From contig NZ_JAMGZJ010000076.1 in the NCBI RefSeq assembly GCF_025564085.1, forward strand, positions 1-64,000: a stretch of 64,000 bases of DNA. The letters run 5' to 3'. The notes below the pieces were generated by a model, which was not told where the DNA came from, made no database searches, and worked only from the letters and a program-made list of their open reading frames with translations. Positions within the stretch are counted from its first letter, which is position 1. Each line of letters opens with the position of its first letter. Both the position numbers and the translations under genes were made by a program. Below are positions 48,522-58,616 of the stretch, piece after piece. The stretch is from Silvania confinis (GTDB lineage: Bacteria; Pseudomonadota; Gammaproteobacteria; Enterobacterales; Enterobacteriaceae).

Positions 48522-49934
48522 TTACGGTGCCGGATTGACCAGCAGCTGACCCACCGAGCCCCGGTCCATCATCTCCAGCGTCTGGCTGTGGAACAGGAAC
48601 GGGAAGTGCGGCCACGACGGTTGGCCATAATAAACCAGCAGTTCGACCTGCCCATCGATCCAGACGGTGTCTTTCCAGCCTCGGTCTTCCGGGAACGGCA
48701 TCGCCCCGTTGACGTTGCGCACGAGGAAGCTGACCCCTTCGATATGGAACGCCTGCGGCATTTCGGCGCGCACGGTCCAACGCTCCCACGTGCCCTGTTG
48801 GGCAGTGATATCAATGCGGTTGACGTCCCACAGCTGGCCGTTAATGCCCGGATCGTCGCCGAGGCTGATATCGCGGCTGCGTACCGGGGTACCGCTTAGG
48901 ATCTCTTCCGGCAGCAGGCGCAGCGGTAGGGTGTCAGTCACCAGCGGCAGCAGGCCGGTTGGACGCAGGGTCAGCACCAGCGTCGAGACCAGAATGCTCG
49001 ACGGCTCAAAGAAGCCGCGCAGCCGGTCAACGATGCTCGCCGCTTCGCCACAGGTAATCGACACTTCATCGCCGTTGGTCATATCTACCAGGATTTCGCG
49101 TCGCTCGCCCGGAGCCAGTGCCAGCTGTTTCACCGGGACGGGGGCGGGTAAAAAGCCCTGATCGCCAGCGATCACGTGCAGCGCACGGCCGTCACTCATC
49201 TGCAGTTGATAGCGACGCGAGTTAGAGGCATTCAGCAGGCGCAAACGCACCCAGCCGCGGGAGACTTCGACATACGGACTTTGCGCGCCGTTGACCAGCA
49301 GCGTATCACCGACAAACCCGCCGCTGCCCGGCTCGCTGTACTCCGGCGTACCGAAGTTATCCAGACGCTTATCCTGAATAATGACCGGGAAGTCGTCCAC
49401 GCCGTAGTGGTTGGGGATCGGCAGCGATTTACTGATCTCATCCTCCACCAGCCACATGCCCGCCAGGCCGTTGTAGACCTGCTGCGCGGTGCGGTTTGGG
49501 GTGTTGGCGTGATACCAGAGGGTGGCCGCGTTCTGGCGAACGGGCAGGACCGGCGCCCAGTCGGCGCTCGGGGACATCATACGCGGCGCACCGCCCTTGA
49601 GCGGGCCAGGCACCTGCAAACCGCTGATGGTCATGGCGACGTTTTCCGTCAGGCGGTTGCTGTAAATCAGCTTTACGTCATCGCCTTTCCAGACGCGGAT
49701 CGTCGGGCCGAGGTAGCGCCCGTTAATCCCCCACGCATAAGCGCGCGTCCCCTGGGTAAAGGTCCAGTGGGTACGCTGCATCGTCAGGAACAATGGCTGT
49801 CCACGACGGGATTCGAGTAACGGCGGAATGGGCAGCGGCTGTTGCTGCCCGGCGGCGTTTGCCCTCAGCGGAACCGCACCTGCACATAGGGCGATCCCCG
49901 ATGCCTGAATAAACTGACGGCGACTGAGTGACAT
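48522..49934 (-). CDS. ftsP: cell division protein FtsP (SufI)
   Basis: FtsP is a periplasmic Tat-exported protein that stabilises the divisome under stress. The 470 residues match E. coli SufI. The Tat signal [12 protein letters not shown] with twin arginines lies at 2-13, and cleavage is near ANA at about 27. Three cupredoxin domains follow, in which the multicopper-oxidase ligands are missing, as in the family. ATG 49934 has GGAG seven bases upstream. It follows plsC on the same strand, as in E. coli. Confidence 0.95.
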   Translation of the reverse strand: MSLSRRQFIQASGIALCAGAVPLRANAAGQQQPLPIPPLLESRRGQPLFLTMQRTHWTFTQGTRAYAWGINGRYLGPTIRVWKGDDVKLIYSNRLTENVAMTISGLQVPGPLKGGAPRMMSPSADWAPVLPVRQNAATLWYHANTPNRTAQQVYNGLAGMWLVEDEISKSLPIPNHYGVDDFPVIIQDKRLDNFGTPEYSEPGSGGFVGDTLLVNGAQSPYVEVSRGWVRLRLLNASNSRRYQLQMSDGRALHVIAGDQGFLPAPVPVKQLALAPGERREILVDMTNGDEVSITCGEAASIVDRLRGFFEPSSILVSTLVLTLRPTGLLPLVTDTLPLRLLPEEILSGTPVRSRDISLGDDPGINGQLWDVNRIDITAQQGTWERWTVRAEMPQAFHIEGVSFLVRNVNGAMPFPEDRGWKDTVWIDGQVELLVYYGQPSWPHFPFLFHSQTLEMMDRGSVGQLLVNPAP

Positions 49935-49993
49935 ATTAGCTCCATGTATAAACGTACTAACCACGCGGGAATTCGTTTTCCCTTCTTGCCGGC

Positions 49994-50731
49994 TTAAACC
50001 TTGCCAGCGGCTTCGCGCTCTGCGACTTCTTTATCAAGCTCAGCGATTTTATTGAGCATGATTTCACGGCAATGCGCCGCCAGCTCCCGCACCTGGTCTT
50101 TACCGTACTGGCTGACATCAACCGGCGGCAGCATCTCAACAATCGCCAGGCCATTGTTCAGGCGGTTAAGATTAATCTTATTCGATGTGGAGGAAACACA
50201 CACCGGAATAATCGGTACGCCGGCTGCAATTGCGGCATGAAACGCGCCGGTTTTGAACGGCATCAGGCCACGCCCACGGCTGCGGGTGCCTTCCGGGAAC
50301 ATCCAGATAGAAATTCTGCGCTTCTTAAAATGGTTAACCACTTCGGCGATAGTGCTATGCGCTTTGGTGCGGTTGTTACGATCGATCAGCAGGTTGCCGG
50401 TCAGCCAGTAGAGCAGGCCGAAGAACGGTACCCACAGCAGACTCTTTTTGCCCACGGTGACGGTTGGTGGCAGTACGATTTTTGCAGCGGTGACCATATC
50501 GTAGTTATTTTGATGGTTACAGATATAGATAGCGTTGCCAAACTTCTCTGCCCCTTCCGGCAGTCGGGTCTCGACTTTCAAACCAAACAGCGGTGCCATA
50601 CGGCCAAACATACGGCCAAAGGTGGAGACGTGCTTCGGATTACGCGGACTGAACAGGCAGTAAATGCAGCCGAAGAAACAGACCAGGATGCAGTAGATAA
50701 CAACCAGGATTAAACGAACGATTAATAGCAT
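49994..50731 (-). CDS. plsC: 1-acylglycerol-3-phosphate O-acyltransferase
   Basis: PlsC adds the second acyl chain to lysophosphatidic acid to make phosphatidic acid at the inner membrane. The 245 residues match E. coli PlsC. An N-terminal hydrophobic segment (about 3-25) precedes the acyltransferase motifs NHQNNYD (HX4D) and FPEGTRSRG. ATG 50731 (MLLIVRLIL) was chosen to match E. coli; the frame opens at 50761. It lies between parC and ftsP. Confidence 0.96.
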   Translation of the reverse strand: MLLIVRLILVVIYCILVCFFGCIYCLFSPRNPKHVSTFGRMFGRMAPLFGLKVETRLPEGAEKFGNAIYICNHQNNYDMVTAAKIVLPPTVTVGKKSLLWVPFFGLLYWLTGNLLIDRNNRTKAHSTIAEVVNHFKKRRISIWMFPEGTRSRGRGLMPFKTGAFHAAIAAGVPIIPVCVSSTSNKINLNRLNNGLAIVEMLPPVDVSQYGKDQVRELAAHCREIMLNKIAELDKEVAEREAAGKV

Positions 50732-50821
50732 AGCGACCTCTAAAACCCGAACAGCTGACAATTATACTGCAACTGTATTCGGGTAACTGCTTTGTTTTTA
50801 TAACGGATGTGTTGACGACAA

Positions 50822-50842
50822 CCCCCGCCTGAACGGCGGGGG
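50822..50842. terminator. parC terminator hairpin
   Basis: CCCCCGCC and GGCGGGGG form an 8-bp stem with a TGAAC loop, ten bases after the parC stop on the minus strand. Only TT follows on that strand, so termination may be partial. Confidence 0.6.
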
Positions 50843-50852
50843 AGAAACGAGA

Positions 50853-53111
50853 TTACGCGTCGTCTTCGCTCGCTGTGCCGCGATGTGGAGAGTCGATCTC
50901 CAGTCGATCAATACGCTGCAAACCGCGCATCAACGAACCTTTACGTCCACGTTCGCCCGCCACTTTCTGCAGCTCTTCCGGGCGGAGTTTGATTTTGCGT
51001 TTACCCACGTGAAGGGTCAGGGTGCTCTGCGGTGGCAGAATCAAGAGATGCGCCAGACTGTCTTCTCCTGATGCGGCGTCCGCCGTAGCGATGTTGATGA
51101 TCTTGTTGCCTTTGCCTTTCGACAGCTGCGGAAGATCGCTCACCGGGAACATCAGCATCCTGCCTGCGGCCGAGATCGCCAGCAGCATGTGGCTCTCGTC
51201 CTCAATCAGTAGCGGCGCCATCACGCGGGCGTTATCCGGCAGGCTGATTAACGCCTTGCCCGCGCGGTTACGCGACACCAGATCGTTAAAGGTACAGATA
51301 AAACCGTAGCCCGCATCGGAGGCCATCAGCAGCTTCTGCTCATCACCTTCCATCAGCATATGTTCAACCGTTGCACCCGGCGGCAGCGTCAGCTTGCCGG
51401 TCAGCGGCTCGCCCTGCCCGCGCGCCGACGGGAGCGTAATCGGATCGATGGCGTAGCTGCGCCCGGTGGTGTCGATAAACGCCACCGGCTGGTTGCTCTT
51501 GCCTTTCACTGCGGCTTTGAAACTGTCGCCCGCTTTGTAGCTTAAGCCCGGCGCGTCGATATCGTGACCTTTGGCGCTACGTACCCAGCCGCTTTGTGAC
51601 AGCACAATGGTCACCGGCTCGGATGGCTGCATGTCATGCTCGCTCATCGCTTTCGCTTCTTCGCGCTCGTGCAGCGGAGAACGACGATCGTCGCCGAAAG
51701 CCTCAGCATCGGCCTGCAGCTCTTTCTTCAGCAGGTTACTCATCTTGCGCTCGGAAGCGAGGATCGCCTGCAGCTGATCGCGTTCTTTCTCCAGCGCGTT
51801 CTGCTCGCCGCGAATTTTCATCTCTTCCAGTTTGGCGAGATGACGCAGCTTCAGTTCGAGGATCGCTTCAGCCTGGGTTTCGCTGATGCCAAATCGCGAC
51901 ATCAGCGCCGGTTTTGGCTCATCTTCACCGCGGATGATCTCAATGACTTCGTCGATATTGAGGAACGCCACCAGCAAACCTTCGAGGATGTGCAGGCGCT
52001 TGAGCACTTTCTCCAGACGATAGTCCAGACGACGACGCACGGTATCGCGACGGAACGCCAGCCATTCGGTGAGGATCTCCAGCAGGTTTTTCACCGACGG
52101 GCGACCATCCAGGCCGATCATGTTCAGGTTGATGCGGTAGCTTTTTTCCAGATCGGTGGTGGCGAACAGGTGATTCATCACCGGCTCCATGTCCACGCGG
52201 TTAGAGCGCGGGACGATCACCAGCCGGGTTGGGTTCTCGTGATCGGATTCGTCACGCAGATCGTCGACCATCGGCAGCTTTTTATTACGCATCTGGGCGG
52301 CGATTTGTTCCAGCACTTTGGCACCGGAAACCTGATGCGGCAGCGCGGTGATCACGACCGCGCCGTCCTCTTTGGTCCACACCGCGCGCATGCGCACCGA
52401 ACCGCGACCGTTCTGGTAGATTTTGCGGATTTCGGCTCGCGAGGTGATGATTTCGGCTTCGGTCGGGTAGTCCGGCCCCTGTACAATATCCAGCACTTCA
52501 TCGAGAGTCGTGTTCGGTTGTTCGATCAGGGTGATCGCCGCTTTCGCCACTTCGCGCAGGTTGTGCGGCGGGATATCCGTCGCCATACCGACCGCGATAC
52601 CGGTGGTGCCGTTCAGCAGAATGTTCGGCAGGCGCGCAGGCAGCATTTTCGGCTCCTGCATGGTGCCGTCGAAGTTTGGCACCCAGTCGACGGTGCCCTG
52701 GCCCAGTTCACCGAGCAGCAGTTCGGCATATTTGGACAGACGGGATTCGGTATAACGCATTGCCGCGAACGACTTAGGATCGTCCGGTGCCCCCCAGTTG
52801 CCCTGGCCGTCGACCAGCGGATAGCGGTAGGAGAACGGCTGTGCCATCAATACCATCGCTTCGTAGCAGGCGCTGTCGCCGTGCGGATGGTATTTACCGA
52901 GTACATCACCCACGGTACGGGCGGATTTCTTGAATTTTGCGCTGGCGCTCAGACCCAGTTCGGACATCGCATAAACGATGCGGCGCTGAACCGGTTTCAG
53001 GCCATCGCCGATAAACGGCAGTGCCCTGTCCATGATCACGTACATGGAATAGTTCAGATAGGCGTTTTCAGTAAATTCATGTAGCGCGAGGCGCTCTGCC
53101 ATATCGCTCAT
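50853..53111 (-). CDS. parC: DNA topoisomerase IV subunit A
   Basis: ParC is the DNA-cleaving subunit of topoisomerase IV, which decatenates daughter chromosomes with ParE. The 752 residues match E. coli ParC in length. The catalytic Tyr120 is in AAMRYTESR, followed by the tower and coiled-coil regions and a C-terminal beta-pinwheel of about 260 residues. The quinolone-resistance region reads [12 protein letters not shown] with Ser80 and Glu84 unchanged, the susceptible-type sequence. The mqsRA and ygiS-ygiV genes that follow parC in E. coli are absent here; ygiW is next. Confidence 0.98.
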   Translation of the reverse strand: MSDMAERLALHEFTENAYLNYSMYVIMDRALPFIGDGLKPVQRRIVYAMSELGLSASAKFKKSARTVGDVLGKYHPHGDSACYEAMVLMAQPFSYRYPLVDGQGNWGAPDDPKSFAAMRYTESRLSKYAELLLGELGQGTVDWVPNFDGTMQEPKMLPARLPNILLNGTTGIAVGMATDIPPHNLREVAKAAITLIEQPNTTLDEVLDIVQGPDYPTEAEIITSRAEIRKIYQNGRGSVRMRAVWTKEDGAVVITALPHQVSGAKVLEQIAAQMRNKKLPMVDDLRDESDHENPTRLVIVPRSNRVDMEPVMNHLFATTDLEKSYRINLNMIGLDGRPSVKNLLEILTEWLAFRRDTVRRRLDYRLEKVLKRLHILEGLLVAFLNIDEVIEIIRGEDEPKPALMSRFGISETQAEAILELKLRHLAKLEEMKIRGEQNALEKERDQLQAILASERKMSNLLKKELQADAEAFGDDRRSPLHEREEAKAMSEHDMQPSEPVTIVLSQSGWVRSAKGHDIDAPGLSYKAGDSFKAAVKGKSNQPVAFIDTTGRSYAIDPITLPSARGQGEPLTGKLTLPPGATVEHMLMEGDEQKLLMASDAGYGFICTFNDLVSRNRAGKALISLPDNARVMAPLLIEDESHMLLAISAAGRMLMFPVSDLPQLSKGKGNKIINIATADAASGEDSLAHLLILPPQSTLTLHVGKRKIKLRPEELQKVAGERGRKGSLMRGLQRIDRLEIDSPHRGTASEDDA

Positions 53112-53199
53112 TAAATGGGATCCCTCAACTCAGAAACCAGTTGGTTTCAGGCAATATTGCCGCAGATACTACCCTATCTGGCGAGTTGAGTCACAAAGA

Positions 53200-53223
53200 A
53201 AAGGGCCGCGAAACCGGCCCTTT
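53200..53223 (-). terminator. ygiW terminator
   Basis: AAAGGGCCG and CGGCCCTTT form a 9-bp stem with a CGAAAC loop. On the minus strand the stem ends in a T-rich run. It lies seven bases after the ygiW stop. Confidence 0.85.
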
Positions 53224-53229
53224 CTCAGC

Positions 53230-53634
53230 TTATTTATTCACTTTGGTGATCTGTTTCACTTCGATTTCAAACTCGTTCCAGTCCTTATCGACTTTGCCCT
53301 GGAGCTCGACCTGAGCCTGCGGGCTGACGGTCTGACCATTCCAGTGTTTGGTGTCGATTTCGACTTCGACCGTGCCGCTGGCGTCGCGGAACAGGTAACG
53401 GTCATCAGACAGGCGCTCGACGATATTGCCGCGCAGTTTCACCCAGCTGTTGTCTTTCAGATCTTTGGCTTTTACCGCCGTGGTCAGATTGGCGTTGGCG
53501 TCAACGAAGCCGCCCGGTTGGGTCGCGGTTTGCGTGGATGGTGCAGCCGACGGACCGGTAAATCCGCCCTGAGCGGCAAACACCGGCGCGGTGGTGATCA
53601 TCATAATGGCAGCCATTGCAGCGAATTTTTTCAT
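53230..53634 (-). CDS. ygiW: YgiW/VisP stress-induced BOF protein
   Basis: A 134-residue periplasmic OB-fold (BOF) protein. The signal peptide ends APVFAAQ at about 21. A low-complexity Gly/Pro/Thr segment precedes the OB-fold with LRGNIVERLSDDRYLFRD and VDKDWNEFEIEVKQI. In Salmonella the homologue VisP binds peptidoglycan sugars and is part of the QseBC regulon. It is divergent from qseB, with a QseB box between them. Confidence 0.92.
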   Translation of the reverse strand: MKKFAAMAAIMMITTAPVFAAQGGFTGPSAAPSTQTATQPGGFVDANANLTTAVKAKDLKDNSWVKLRGNIVERLSDDRYLFRDASGTVEVEIDTKHWNGQTVSPQAQVELQGKVDKDWNEFEIEVKQITKVNK

Positions 53635-53684
53635 CGGTAATTCTCCCTTTCAACGTGTTTAGATGTCCATTACACAGGGTAAAC

Positions 53685-53700
53685 CTTAACGAATTCTTAA
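53685..53700. promoter_or_regulatory. QseB/PmrA-type box between ygiW and qseB
   Basis: CTTAA-CGAATT-CTTAA is two direct CTTAA repeats six bases apart, the pattern bound by QseB (and PmrA). It lies 50 bases upstream of ygiW and 85 upstream of qseB, so it can serve either divergent promoter. Confidence 0.75.
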
Positions 53701-53784
53701 GCCGAAAATTTAATTTTTTTTGCTGTACAGCGATGACTCCGCAGAGGTTTACTGCCCTGTAAATGGCGATCATAAGGAGAGGGA

Positions 53785-54444
53785 ATGCGTATTTTACTGG
53801 TAGAGGACGATCGGCTTATCGGCGACGGCATTAAGGTCGGGCTGAGTAAAATGGGCTTTCTCGTCGACTGGTTTACCGACGGCCCCACCGGCAAAAGCGC
53901 CCTCTTCTCTGCGCCCTACGATGCGGTGGTGCTGGATCTTACCCTGCCCGGACTCGATGGGCTGACGATCCTGCGCGAATGGCGCGAGAGCGGGCGCAGC
54001 GAACCGGTGCTGATCCTCACCGCCCGCGACGCGCTCGACCAGCGGGTGGAGGGGTTGCGCCTTGGGGCCGATGATTACCTGTGCAAGCCGTTTGCCCTGA
54101 TCGAAGTGGCCGCCCGCCTGGAGGCGCTGGTGCGCCGCAGCCACGGTCAGACCCGCCGCGAACTCCAGCACGGCAAGGTGAGGCTCGACCCGGTCGCCAT
54201 CACCGCCACCCTCGACGGCGAGACGCTGACCCTGAAACCAAAAGAGTTCGCCCTGCTGGAGCTGCTGATGCGTAATGCCGGGCGCGTGCTGCCGCGCAAG
54301 CTTATCGAAGAGAAGCTCTACAGCTGGGATGACGATGTCTCCAGCAACGCCGTGGAAGTCCACGTTCATCATCTGCGCCGCAAGCTCGGCGCGGGCTCTA
54401 TCCGCACCGTGCACGGTATCGGTTATACCCTGGGAGAGGCATGA
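53785..54444 (+). CDS. qseB: response regulator QseB
   Basis: QseB is the OmpR-family response regulator of the QseBC system that controls motility and virulence genes in related bacteria. The 219 residues have the receiver domain with phospho-acceptor Asp51 (VVLDLTLPG) and the switch residues TARD and KPF, followed by the winged-helix DNA-binding domain containing [23 protein letters not shown] lies upstream of the ATG. Its stop overlaps the qseC start by four bases. Confidence 0.95.
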   Translation: MRILLVEDDRLIGDGIKVGLSKMGFLVDWFTDGPTGKSALFSAPYDAVVLDLTLPGLDGLTILREWRESGRSEPVLILTARDALDQRVEGLRLGADDYLCKPFALIEVAARLEALVRRSHGQTRRELQHGKVRLDPVAITATLDGETLTLKPKEFALLELLMRNAGRVLPRKLIEEKLYSWDDDVSSNAVEVHVHHLRRKLGAGSIRTVHGIGYTLGEA

Positions 54445-55790
54445 AACTGACGCAACGTTTGAGCCTGAAGCTGCGCCTGACCCTGCTGTTTTTACTGCTG
54501 GCGCTGGGGGCGTGGTGTGCCGCCAGCGTGGTGGCCTGGCAGCAGACCAGCCATAAGCTCGATAAGCTGTTCGACACCCAGCAGATGCTGTTTGCCAAAC
54601 GGCTGATGGCGATGGATCTCAGCACCCTGAACGGCACCGTTCAGGTACGCGACATGCCGAAGAAGGCCAAAAACGGCCATCTGGACGATGACGCGCTGGC
54701 GTTTGCTATCTATTCCCGCGACGGAAAAATGCTGCTGCATGACGGAGAAAACGGCCGGGATATTGCCTGGCACCCGGGTCGCGACGGCTTTGATGACGGC
54801 TACTTGCAGGGGGATAACGACGAATGGCGGTTTCTGTGGCTGACAGCGCCCGACGGCAATACCCGCATCGTGGTCGGTCAGGAGCGCGAGTACCGTCAGG
54901 AGATGGCGCTGGATATCGTTACGTCGCAGCTGACGCCGTGGCTGGTGGCGCTGCCGGTGATGCTGTTGCTGCTGGTTGTGCTGCTCGGCCGCGAGCTACG
55001 TCCGCTGAAAAATCTGACGCAAAACCTGCGCCACCGCGCCCCGGATGCCACCGACCCGTTGACCACCACGGGACTGCCGGGCGAGGTGCGCCCGCTGGTG
55101 GAGGCGCTGAACCATCTTTTCACCCGCACCCGGGAGGCGATGCTGCGCGAGCGGCGCTTCACCTCCGATGCCGCCCACGAACTGCGTAGCCCCCTGACGG
55201 CGCTGAAGGTACAGACCGACGTCGCGCTGCTGTCGCAGGACGATCCGCAGGCGCAGGAAAAAGCGCTGATGCAGCTGCACGCGGGTATCGATCGCGCATC
55301 CCGGCTGGTGGAGCAGCTCCTGACCCTGTCGCGGCTGGACTCGCTGGCGAATCTCGACGAAATCGAGCCGATCCCGATGGCCGATCTGCTGCAATCGGCG
55401 GTGATGGACAGCTATCATCCGGCGCAGCAGGCGGGTATTGAGATCCGCCTGACGCTCAACGCCCCGCAGGCGCGACACGTCGGGCAAGCGCTGCTGCTGA
55501 GCCTGCTGGTACGTAATCTGCTGGATAACGCCGTCCGTTACAGCCCGCGCGGTAGCGTGGTGGATGTCACGCTCGACACGCACAGCTTTAGCGTGCGGGA
55601 TAACGGGCCGGGGATCGCTCCCGAAGCCCTTGCGCGCGTTGGCGAGCGCTTTTATCGCCCGCCGGGCCAGCAGCAAACCGGCAGCGGGCTGGGTTTATCC
55701 ATCGTCAAGCGGATTGCCGCCCTGCACCGGATGACGGTGTCGCTTAGCAATATCGACCGCGGGGGGTTTGAAGCGCGGATTGGCTGGTAG
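54441..55790 (+). CDS. qseC: sensor histidine kinase QseC
   Basis: QseC is a two-component sensor for QseB, reported to sense autoinducer-3 and catecholamines. The 449 residues have two transmembrane helices (about 13-33 and 158-178) around a periplasmic sensor, a HAMP-like region, the dimerisation domain with the phospho-histidine in [10 protein letters not shown] and the ATPase domain with the N, G1 and G2 boxes ([21 protein letters not shown] and [11 protein letters not shown]). It follows qseB in ATGA overlap. Confidence 0.94.
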   Translation: MKLTQRLSLKLRLTLLFLLLALGAWCAASVVAWQQTSHKLDKLFDTQQMLFAKRLMAMDLSTLNGTVQVRDMPKKAKNGHLDDDALAFAIYSRDGKMLLHDGENGRDIAWHPGRDGFDDGYLQGDNDEWRFLWLTAPDGNTRIVVGQEREYRQEMALDIVTSQLTPWLVALPVMLLLLVVLLGRELRPLKNLTQNLRHRAPDATDPLTTTGLPGEVRPLVEALNHLFTRTREAMLRERRFTSDAAHELRSPLTALKVQTDVALLSQDDPQAQEKALMQLHAGIDRASRLVEQLLTLSRLDSLANLDEIEPIPMADLLQSAVMDSYHPAQQAGIEIRLTLNAPQARHVGQALLLSLLVRNLLDNAVRYSPRGSVVDVTLDTHSFSVRDNGPGIAPEALARVGERFYRPPGQQQTGSGLGLSIVKRIAALHRMTVSLSNIDRGGFEARIGW

Positions 55791-55896
55791 GGTGATTATT
55801 GCGCTCAGAGCAAAAGACTTTACACATTTTGCTCATTTTACCGCCCCGCTGTCGCGCGTAGAATCGTCGCCATACTCTTTCCTGCAAGGTCACATT

Positions 55897-56478
55897 ATGA
55901 GCAACATTCTGATTATCAACGGTGCGAAGAAATTCGCGCACTCCAACGGCCAGCTGAATGACACCCTGACCGAGGTCGCGGACGGGTTCCTGCGCGACGC
56001 CGGACATGATGTTAAGGTCGTGCGTACCGACGGCGAGTACGATATCAAAGCCGAAGTGCAGAACTTCCTGTGGGCTGACGTGGTTATCTGGCAGATGCCG
56101 GGCTGGTGGATGGGCGCGCCGTGGACCATTAAAAAATACATGGACGATGTCTTTACCGAAGGTCATGGATCGCTGTACGCCAGCGATGGCCGCACCCGCT
56201 CTGACGCCTCAAAAAAATACGGTTCAGGCGGCCTGATTCAGGGTAAAAAATACATGCTCTCCCTGACCTGGAACGCCCCGATGGATGCGTTCACCGATGA
56301 AGACCAGTTCTTCCACGGCGTGGGCGTTGACGGTGTCTATCTGCCGTTCCACAAAGCCAACCAGTTCCTCGGAATGGAAGCGCTGCCGACCTTTATCACC
56401 AACGACGTGATCAAAATGCCGGACGTGCCGCGCTATATCGCAGAATACCGCAAGCATCTGACGGAAATTTTTGCTTAA
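55897..56478 (+). CDS. mdaB: NADPH:quinone reductase MdaB
   Basis: MdaB is an FAD flavoprotein that reduces quinones by two electrons and helps to limit oxidative damage. The 193-residue protein has the flavodoxin-like fold with the N-terminal strand NILIINGAKKF, PGWWMGAPW and the catalytic-site region SLTWNAPMDAF. ATG 55897 has AAGGTCAC upstream; the frame opens at 55768, which would extend into the qseC end and is rejected. ygiN follows after 29 bases. Confidence 0.95.
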   Translation: MSNILIINGAKKFAHSNGQLNDTLTEVADGFLRDAGHDVKVVRTDGEYDIKAEVQNFLWADVVIWQMPGWWMGAPWTIKKYMDDVFTEGHGSLYASDGRTRSDASKKYGSGGLIQGKKYMLSLTWNAPMDAFTDEDQFFHGVGVDGVYLPFHKANQFLGMEALPTFITNDVIKMPDVPRYIAEYRKHLTEIFA

Positions 56479-56507
56479 CTGGAAGCTGGAATCATAAGGA
56501 GTGGACC

Positions 56508-56822
56508 ATGCTTACCGTAATTGCTGAAATCCGTACCCGCCCTGGCCAACATCACCGTCAGGCGGTGCTGGATCAGTTTGCAAAAATTATCCCGGCCGTT
56601 TTAGACGAAGCAGGCTGCCACGGCTACGCGCCGATGGTCGACACTGCCGCAGGCGTCAGCTTCCAGACCACCGCCCCGGACTCAATCATCATGGTTGAGC
56701 AGTGGGAAACCGTGGCCCACCTGGAAGCCCACCTGCAAACCCCGCACATGAAAGCGTGGAGCGAAGCGGTGAAAGGGGACGTTCTGGAAACCCATATCCG
56801 TATTCTGGAGCAAGGGGTTTAA
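56508..56822 (+). CDS. ygiN: quinol monooxygenase YgiN
   Basis: YgiN is a small ABM-fold protein with menadiol monooxygenase activity in E. coli, thought to work with MdaB in a quinone cycle. The 104 residues match E. coli YgiN, with VEQWETVAHLEAHLQTPHM forming the family signature. AAGGAG precedes the ATG. A REP that doubles as a terminator follows. Confidence 0.95.
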   Translation: MLTVIAEIRTRPGQHHRQAVLDQFAKIIPAVLDEAGCHGYAPMVDTAAGVSFQTTAPDSIIMVEQWETVAHLEAHLQTPHMKAWSEAVKGDVLETHIRILEQGV

Positions 56823-56835
56823 GTTTTGTAGTAAC

Positions 56836-56868
56836 GCCGGGCGGCACTGCGTTTGCCCGGCCTGTTTT
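56836..56868 (+). terminator. REP element serving as ygiN terminator
   Basis: GCCGGGC and GCCCGGC form a 7-bp stem with a 12-base loop, followed by CTGTTTTTG, 13 bases after the ygiN stop. It is the same REP family as at 42925-42954. Confidence 0.75.
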
Positions 56869-56921
56869 TGATCCTACCTGCTATGCTTAGAGTCTTACGT
56901 GTTTGCTAACCGGAGGACGAA

Positions 56922-57362
56922 ATGGGTATTTTCAGCTTCGTAAAAGAGGCAGGTGAAAAACTGTGGGACAACCTGACGGACCACAAAGGGCAAAGCGATA
57001 AAGTCGCAGACCATCTTAAAAAACTCAATATACCGGGTGCCGATAAGGTGCAGGTCAATGTGACCGACGGTAAAGCCAGCGTCACCGGCGACGGGCTGAC
57101 GCAGGAACAGAAAGAGAAAATCCAGATTGCCGTGGGGAATATCGCGGGCGTCAGCGAGGTGGAAAACAATATCACCGCCAGCGACACCAGCGGCGAAGCC
57201 ACCTACTACCAGGTGAAATCCGGCGACACCCTCAGCGCCATCTCAAAAACCGTGTATGGCGATGCCTCGCAGTACAACAAAATCTTTGAAGCTAACCGGC
57301 CTATGCTCTCGAGCCCCGATAAAATTTATCCCGGGCAGACGCTGCGTATCCCGAAAGCCTGA
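56922..57362 (+). CDS. kbp: BON-LysM protein (Kbp/YgaU family)
   Basis: A 146-residue protein with a BON domain (about 25-90) and a LysM domain (about 97-144, [15 protein letters not shown] to GQTLRIPKA). It matches E. coli Kbp (YgaU), a cytoplasmic potassium-binding protein, in length and layout, and no signal peptide is present. In E. coli ygaU is elsewhere on the chromosome, so this may be a paralogue. GGAGG precedes the ATG. It is a single gene ending at a strong hairpin. Confidence 0.82.
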   Translation: MGIFSFVKEAGEKLWDNLTDHKGQSDKVADHLKKLNIPGADKVQVNVTDGKASVTGDGLTQEQKEKIQIAVGNIAGVSEVENNITASDTSGEATYYQVKSGDTLSAISKTVYGDASQYNKIFEANRPMLSSPDKIYPGQTLRIPKA

Positions 57363-57368
57363 TCGTTG

Positions 57369-57394
57369 CGGCCCTCTCCTTACAAAGAGGGCCG
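57369..57394. terminator. bidirectional terminator between kbp and the GH88 gene
   Basis: CGGCCCTCT and AGAGGGCCG form a 9-bp stem with an eight-base loop between the two convergent stops; TTCTGTTT follows on the plus strand. Confidence 0.75.
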
Positions 57395-57400
57395 TTCTGT

Positions 57401-58588
57401 TTACCAGTACAGCTTCCAGCTCTGAGTACAACGCACCAGCGCTTCGACGTAGAAATAATCCCCCCAGCTGGCGCACTCATCCACGCCCTTATTGCTGGCC
57501 AGATGGTAAACCGAGTGCTTCAGCACGCCGTTACCTTTCTCCGTTTTGCCCATCAGATAGTGCTTCGTCAACGAGGACATAATGCCCTGCGCCCACGCCT
57601 GATAACGCTCTCTGTCCGGGTCGGTGACCGGCAGATGTTTCACCAGCTCCAGCAGGCCGCACACCGCAATCGCCGCTGAAGAAGCGTCGCGCAGCGCGTC
57701 GGTGCCCACCAGCGCCAGATCCCAGTGGCAGACGTAATCTTCCGGCAGACGGTTGAGGAAGTAATTCGCCAGCCGTTTCGACAGGGCGATCATCGTTTCG
57801 TCGCCGGTGTAGATATAGCTCAGCAGGAAACCATAAATCCCCCACGCCTGACCGCGCGACCAACAGGAGTCGTCCGCATAGCCCTGCTGGGTATTGCCAT
57901 AGCGCGGCGCGCCGGTTTTCACATCCATATAGTAGGTGTGGAAGGTCGACGCGTCTTCGCGGATCAGGAATTGCGCCGCCTGCATCACGTGGGCTTGCGC
58001 CGCATCAGCAAAGCGCGGATCGCCGGTCTGCTCGGTTGCCCAGTACAGCAGCGGCAGGTTCATGTTGCAGTCGATGATCATCCGTCCGGCCTGCTCGGGA
58101 TCGCTCAGATCGCCCCACGCCTGGATGATCTTCGCCTTCTCATGGAAGCGTTCAAGCAGTGCTTCAGCCGCCAGTAGCGAGAAACCCCGCGCCTCGCGGT
58201 CGCCAGTCAGTCGCCAGGCCGCCACGCAGGAGAGCGTGTACAAAAAGCCAAGATCGTGGGTGTTAGTGTCGTTGCGACTGGCGATCCGCACGCCAAACGA
58301 ACGGGTGTGTTTTTCCGCCATCGCGCGGAATTTCTCGTCGCCGCTCATCTCCCACGCCAGCCACAGCTGCCCGGTCCAGAAGCTGGTGGTCCACTCGACG
58401 TTTTCGGTCAGCGGATAGTACCCGTCCTGACAGGTTTCGGCCGGGAACTGCTCACCGAACTCGGTTAAATGACGGCTAATCAGCTCAAGAATGTGGCTGC
58501 GTGCGGAACGTAATTCGTCGTTGAACGCACGTGCCTCGACCGGGACAGGAATATCAGCCAACGGCTCCAGGGCGATATGATTTAACAT
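57401..58588 (-). CDS. GH88 unsaturated uronyl hydrolase
   Basis: A 395-residue family 88 glycoside hydrolase. These enzymes hydrate the 4,5-double bond of unsaturated uronic acids left by polysaccharide lyases and release them from the oligosaccharide end. Two acidic residues expected at the active site are present in NTHDLGFLY and IIDCNMNLPLL, and the (alpha/alpha)6-barrel signature SCWSRGQAWGIYG is clear. No signal peptide is present, so it should be cytoplasmic. It lies third in an operon with a sugar symporter and a DUF2264 protein. The exact substrate (glycosaminoglycan, pectic or other) cannot be told. Confidence 0.85.
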   Translation of the reverse strand: MLNHIALEPLADIPVPVEARAFNDELRSARSHILELISRHLTEFGEQFPAETCQDGYYPLTENVEWTTSFWTGQLWLAWEMSGDEKFRAMAEKHTRSFGVRIASRNDTNTHDLGFLYTLSCVAAWRLTGDREARGFSLLAAEALLERFHEKAKIIQAWGDLSDPEQAGRMIIDCNMNLPLLYWATEQTGDPRFADAAQAHVMQAAQFLIREDASTFHTYYMDVKTGAPRYGNTQQGYADDSCWSRGQAWGIYGFLLSYIYTGDETMIALSKRLANYFLNRLPEDYVCHWDLALVGTDALRDASSAAIAVCGLLELVKHLPVTDPDRERYQAWAQGIMSSLTKHYLMGKTEKGNGVLKHSVYHLASNKGVDECASWGDYFYVEALVRCTQSWKLYW

Positions 58589-58616
58589 TTTTCGGTTCCT
58601 TCTTTGACGGCAAAAA

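Noticed and set aside
48361-48789. N-terminal extension of ygiQ
   Set aside because: The frame stays open, but this stretch is the ftsP end read out of frame and the YgiQ family start is at 48360.
51636-53084. Open frame of 482 codons on the plus strand
   Set aside because: It is antisense to parC and has no start signal or recognisable domain.
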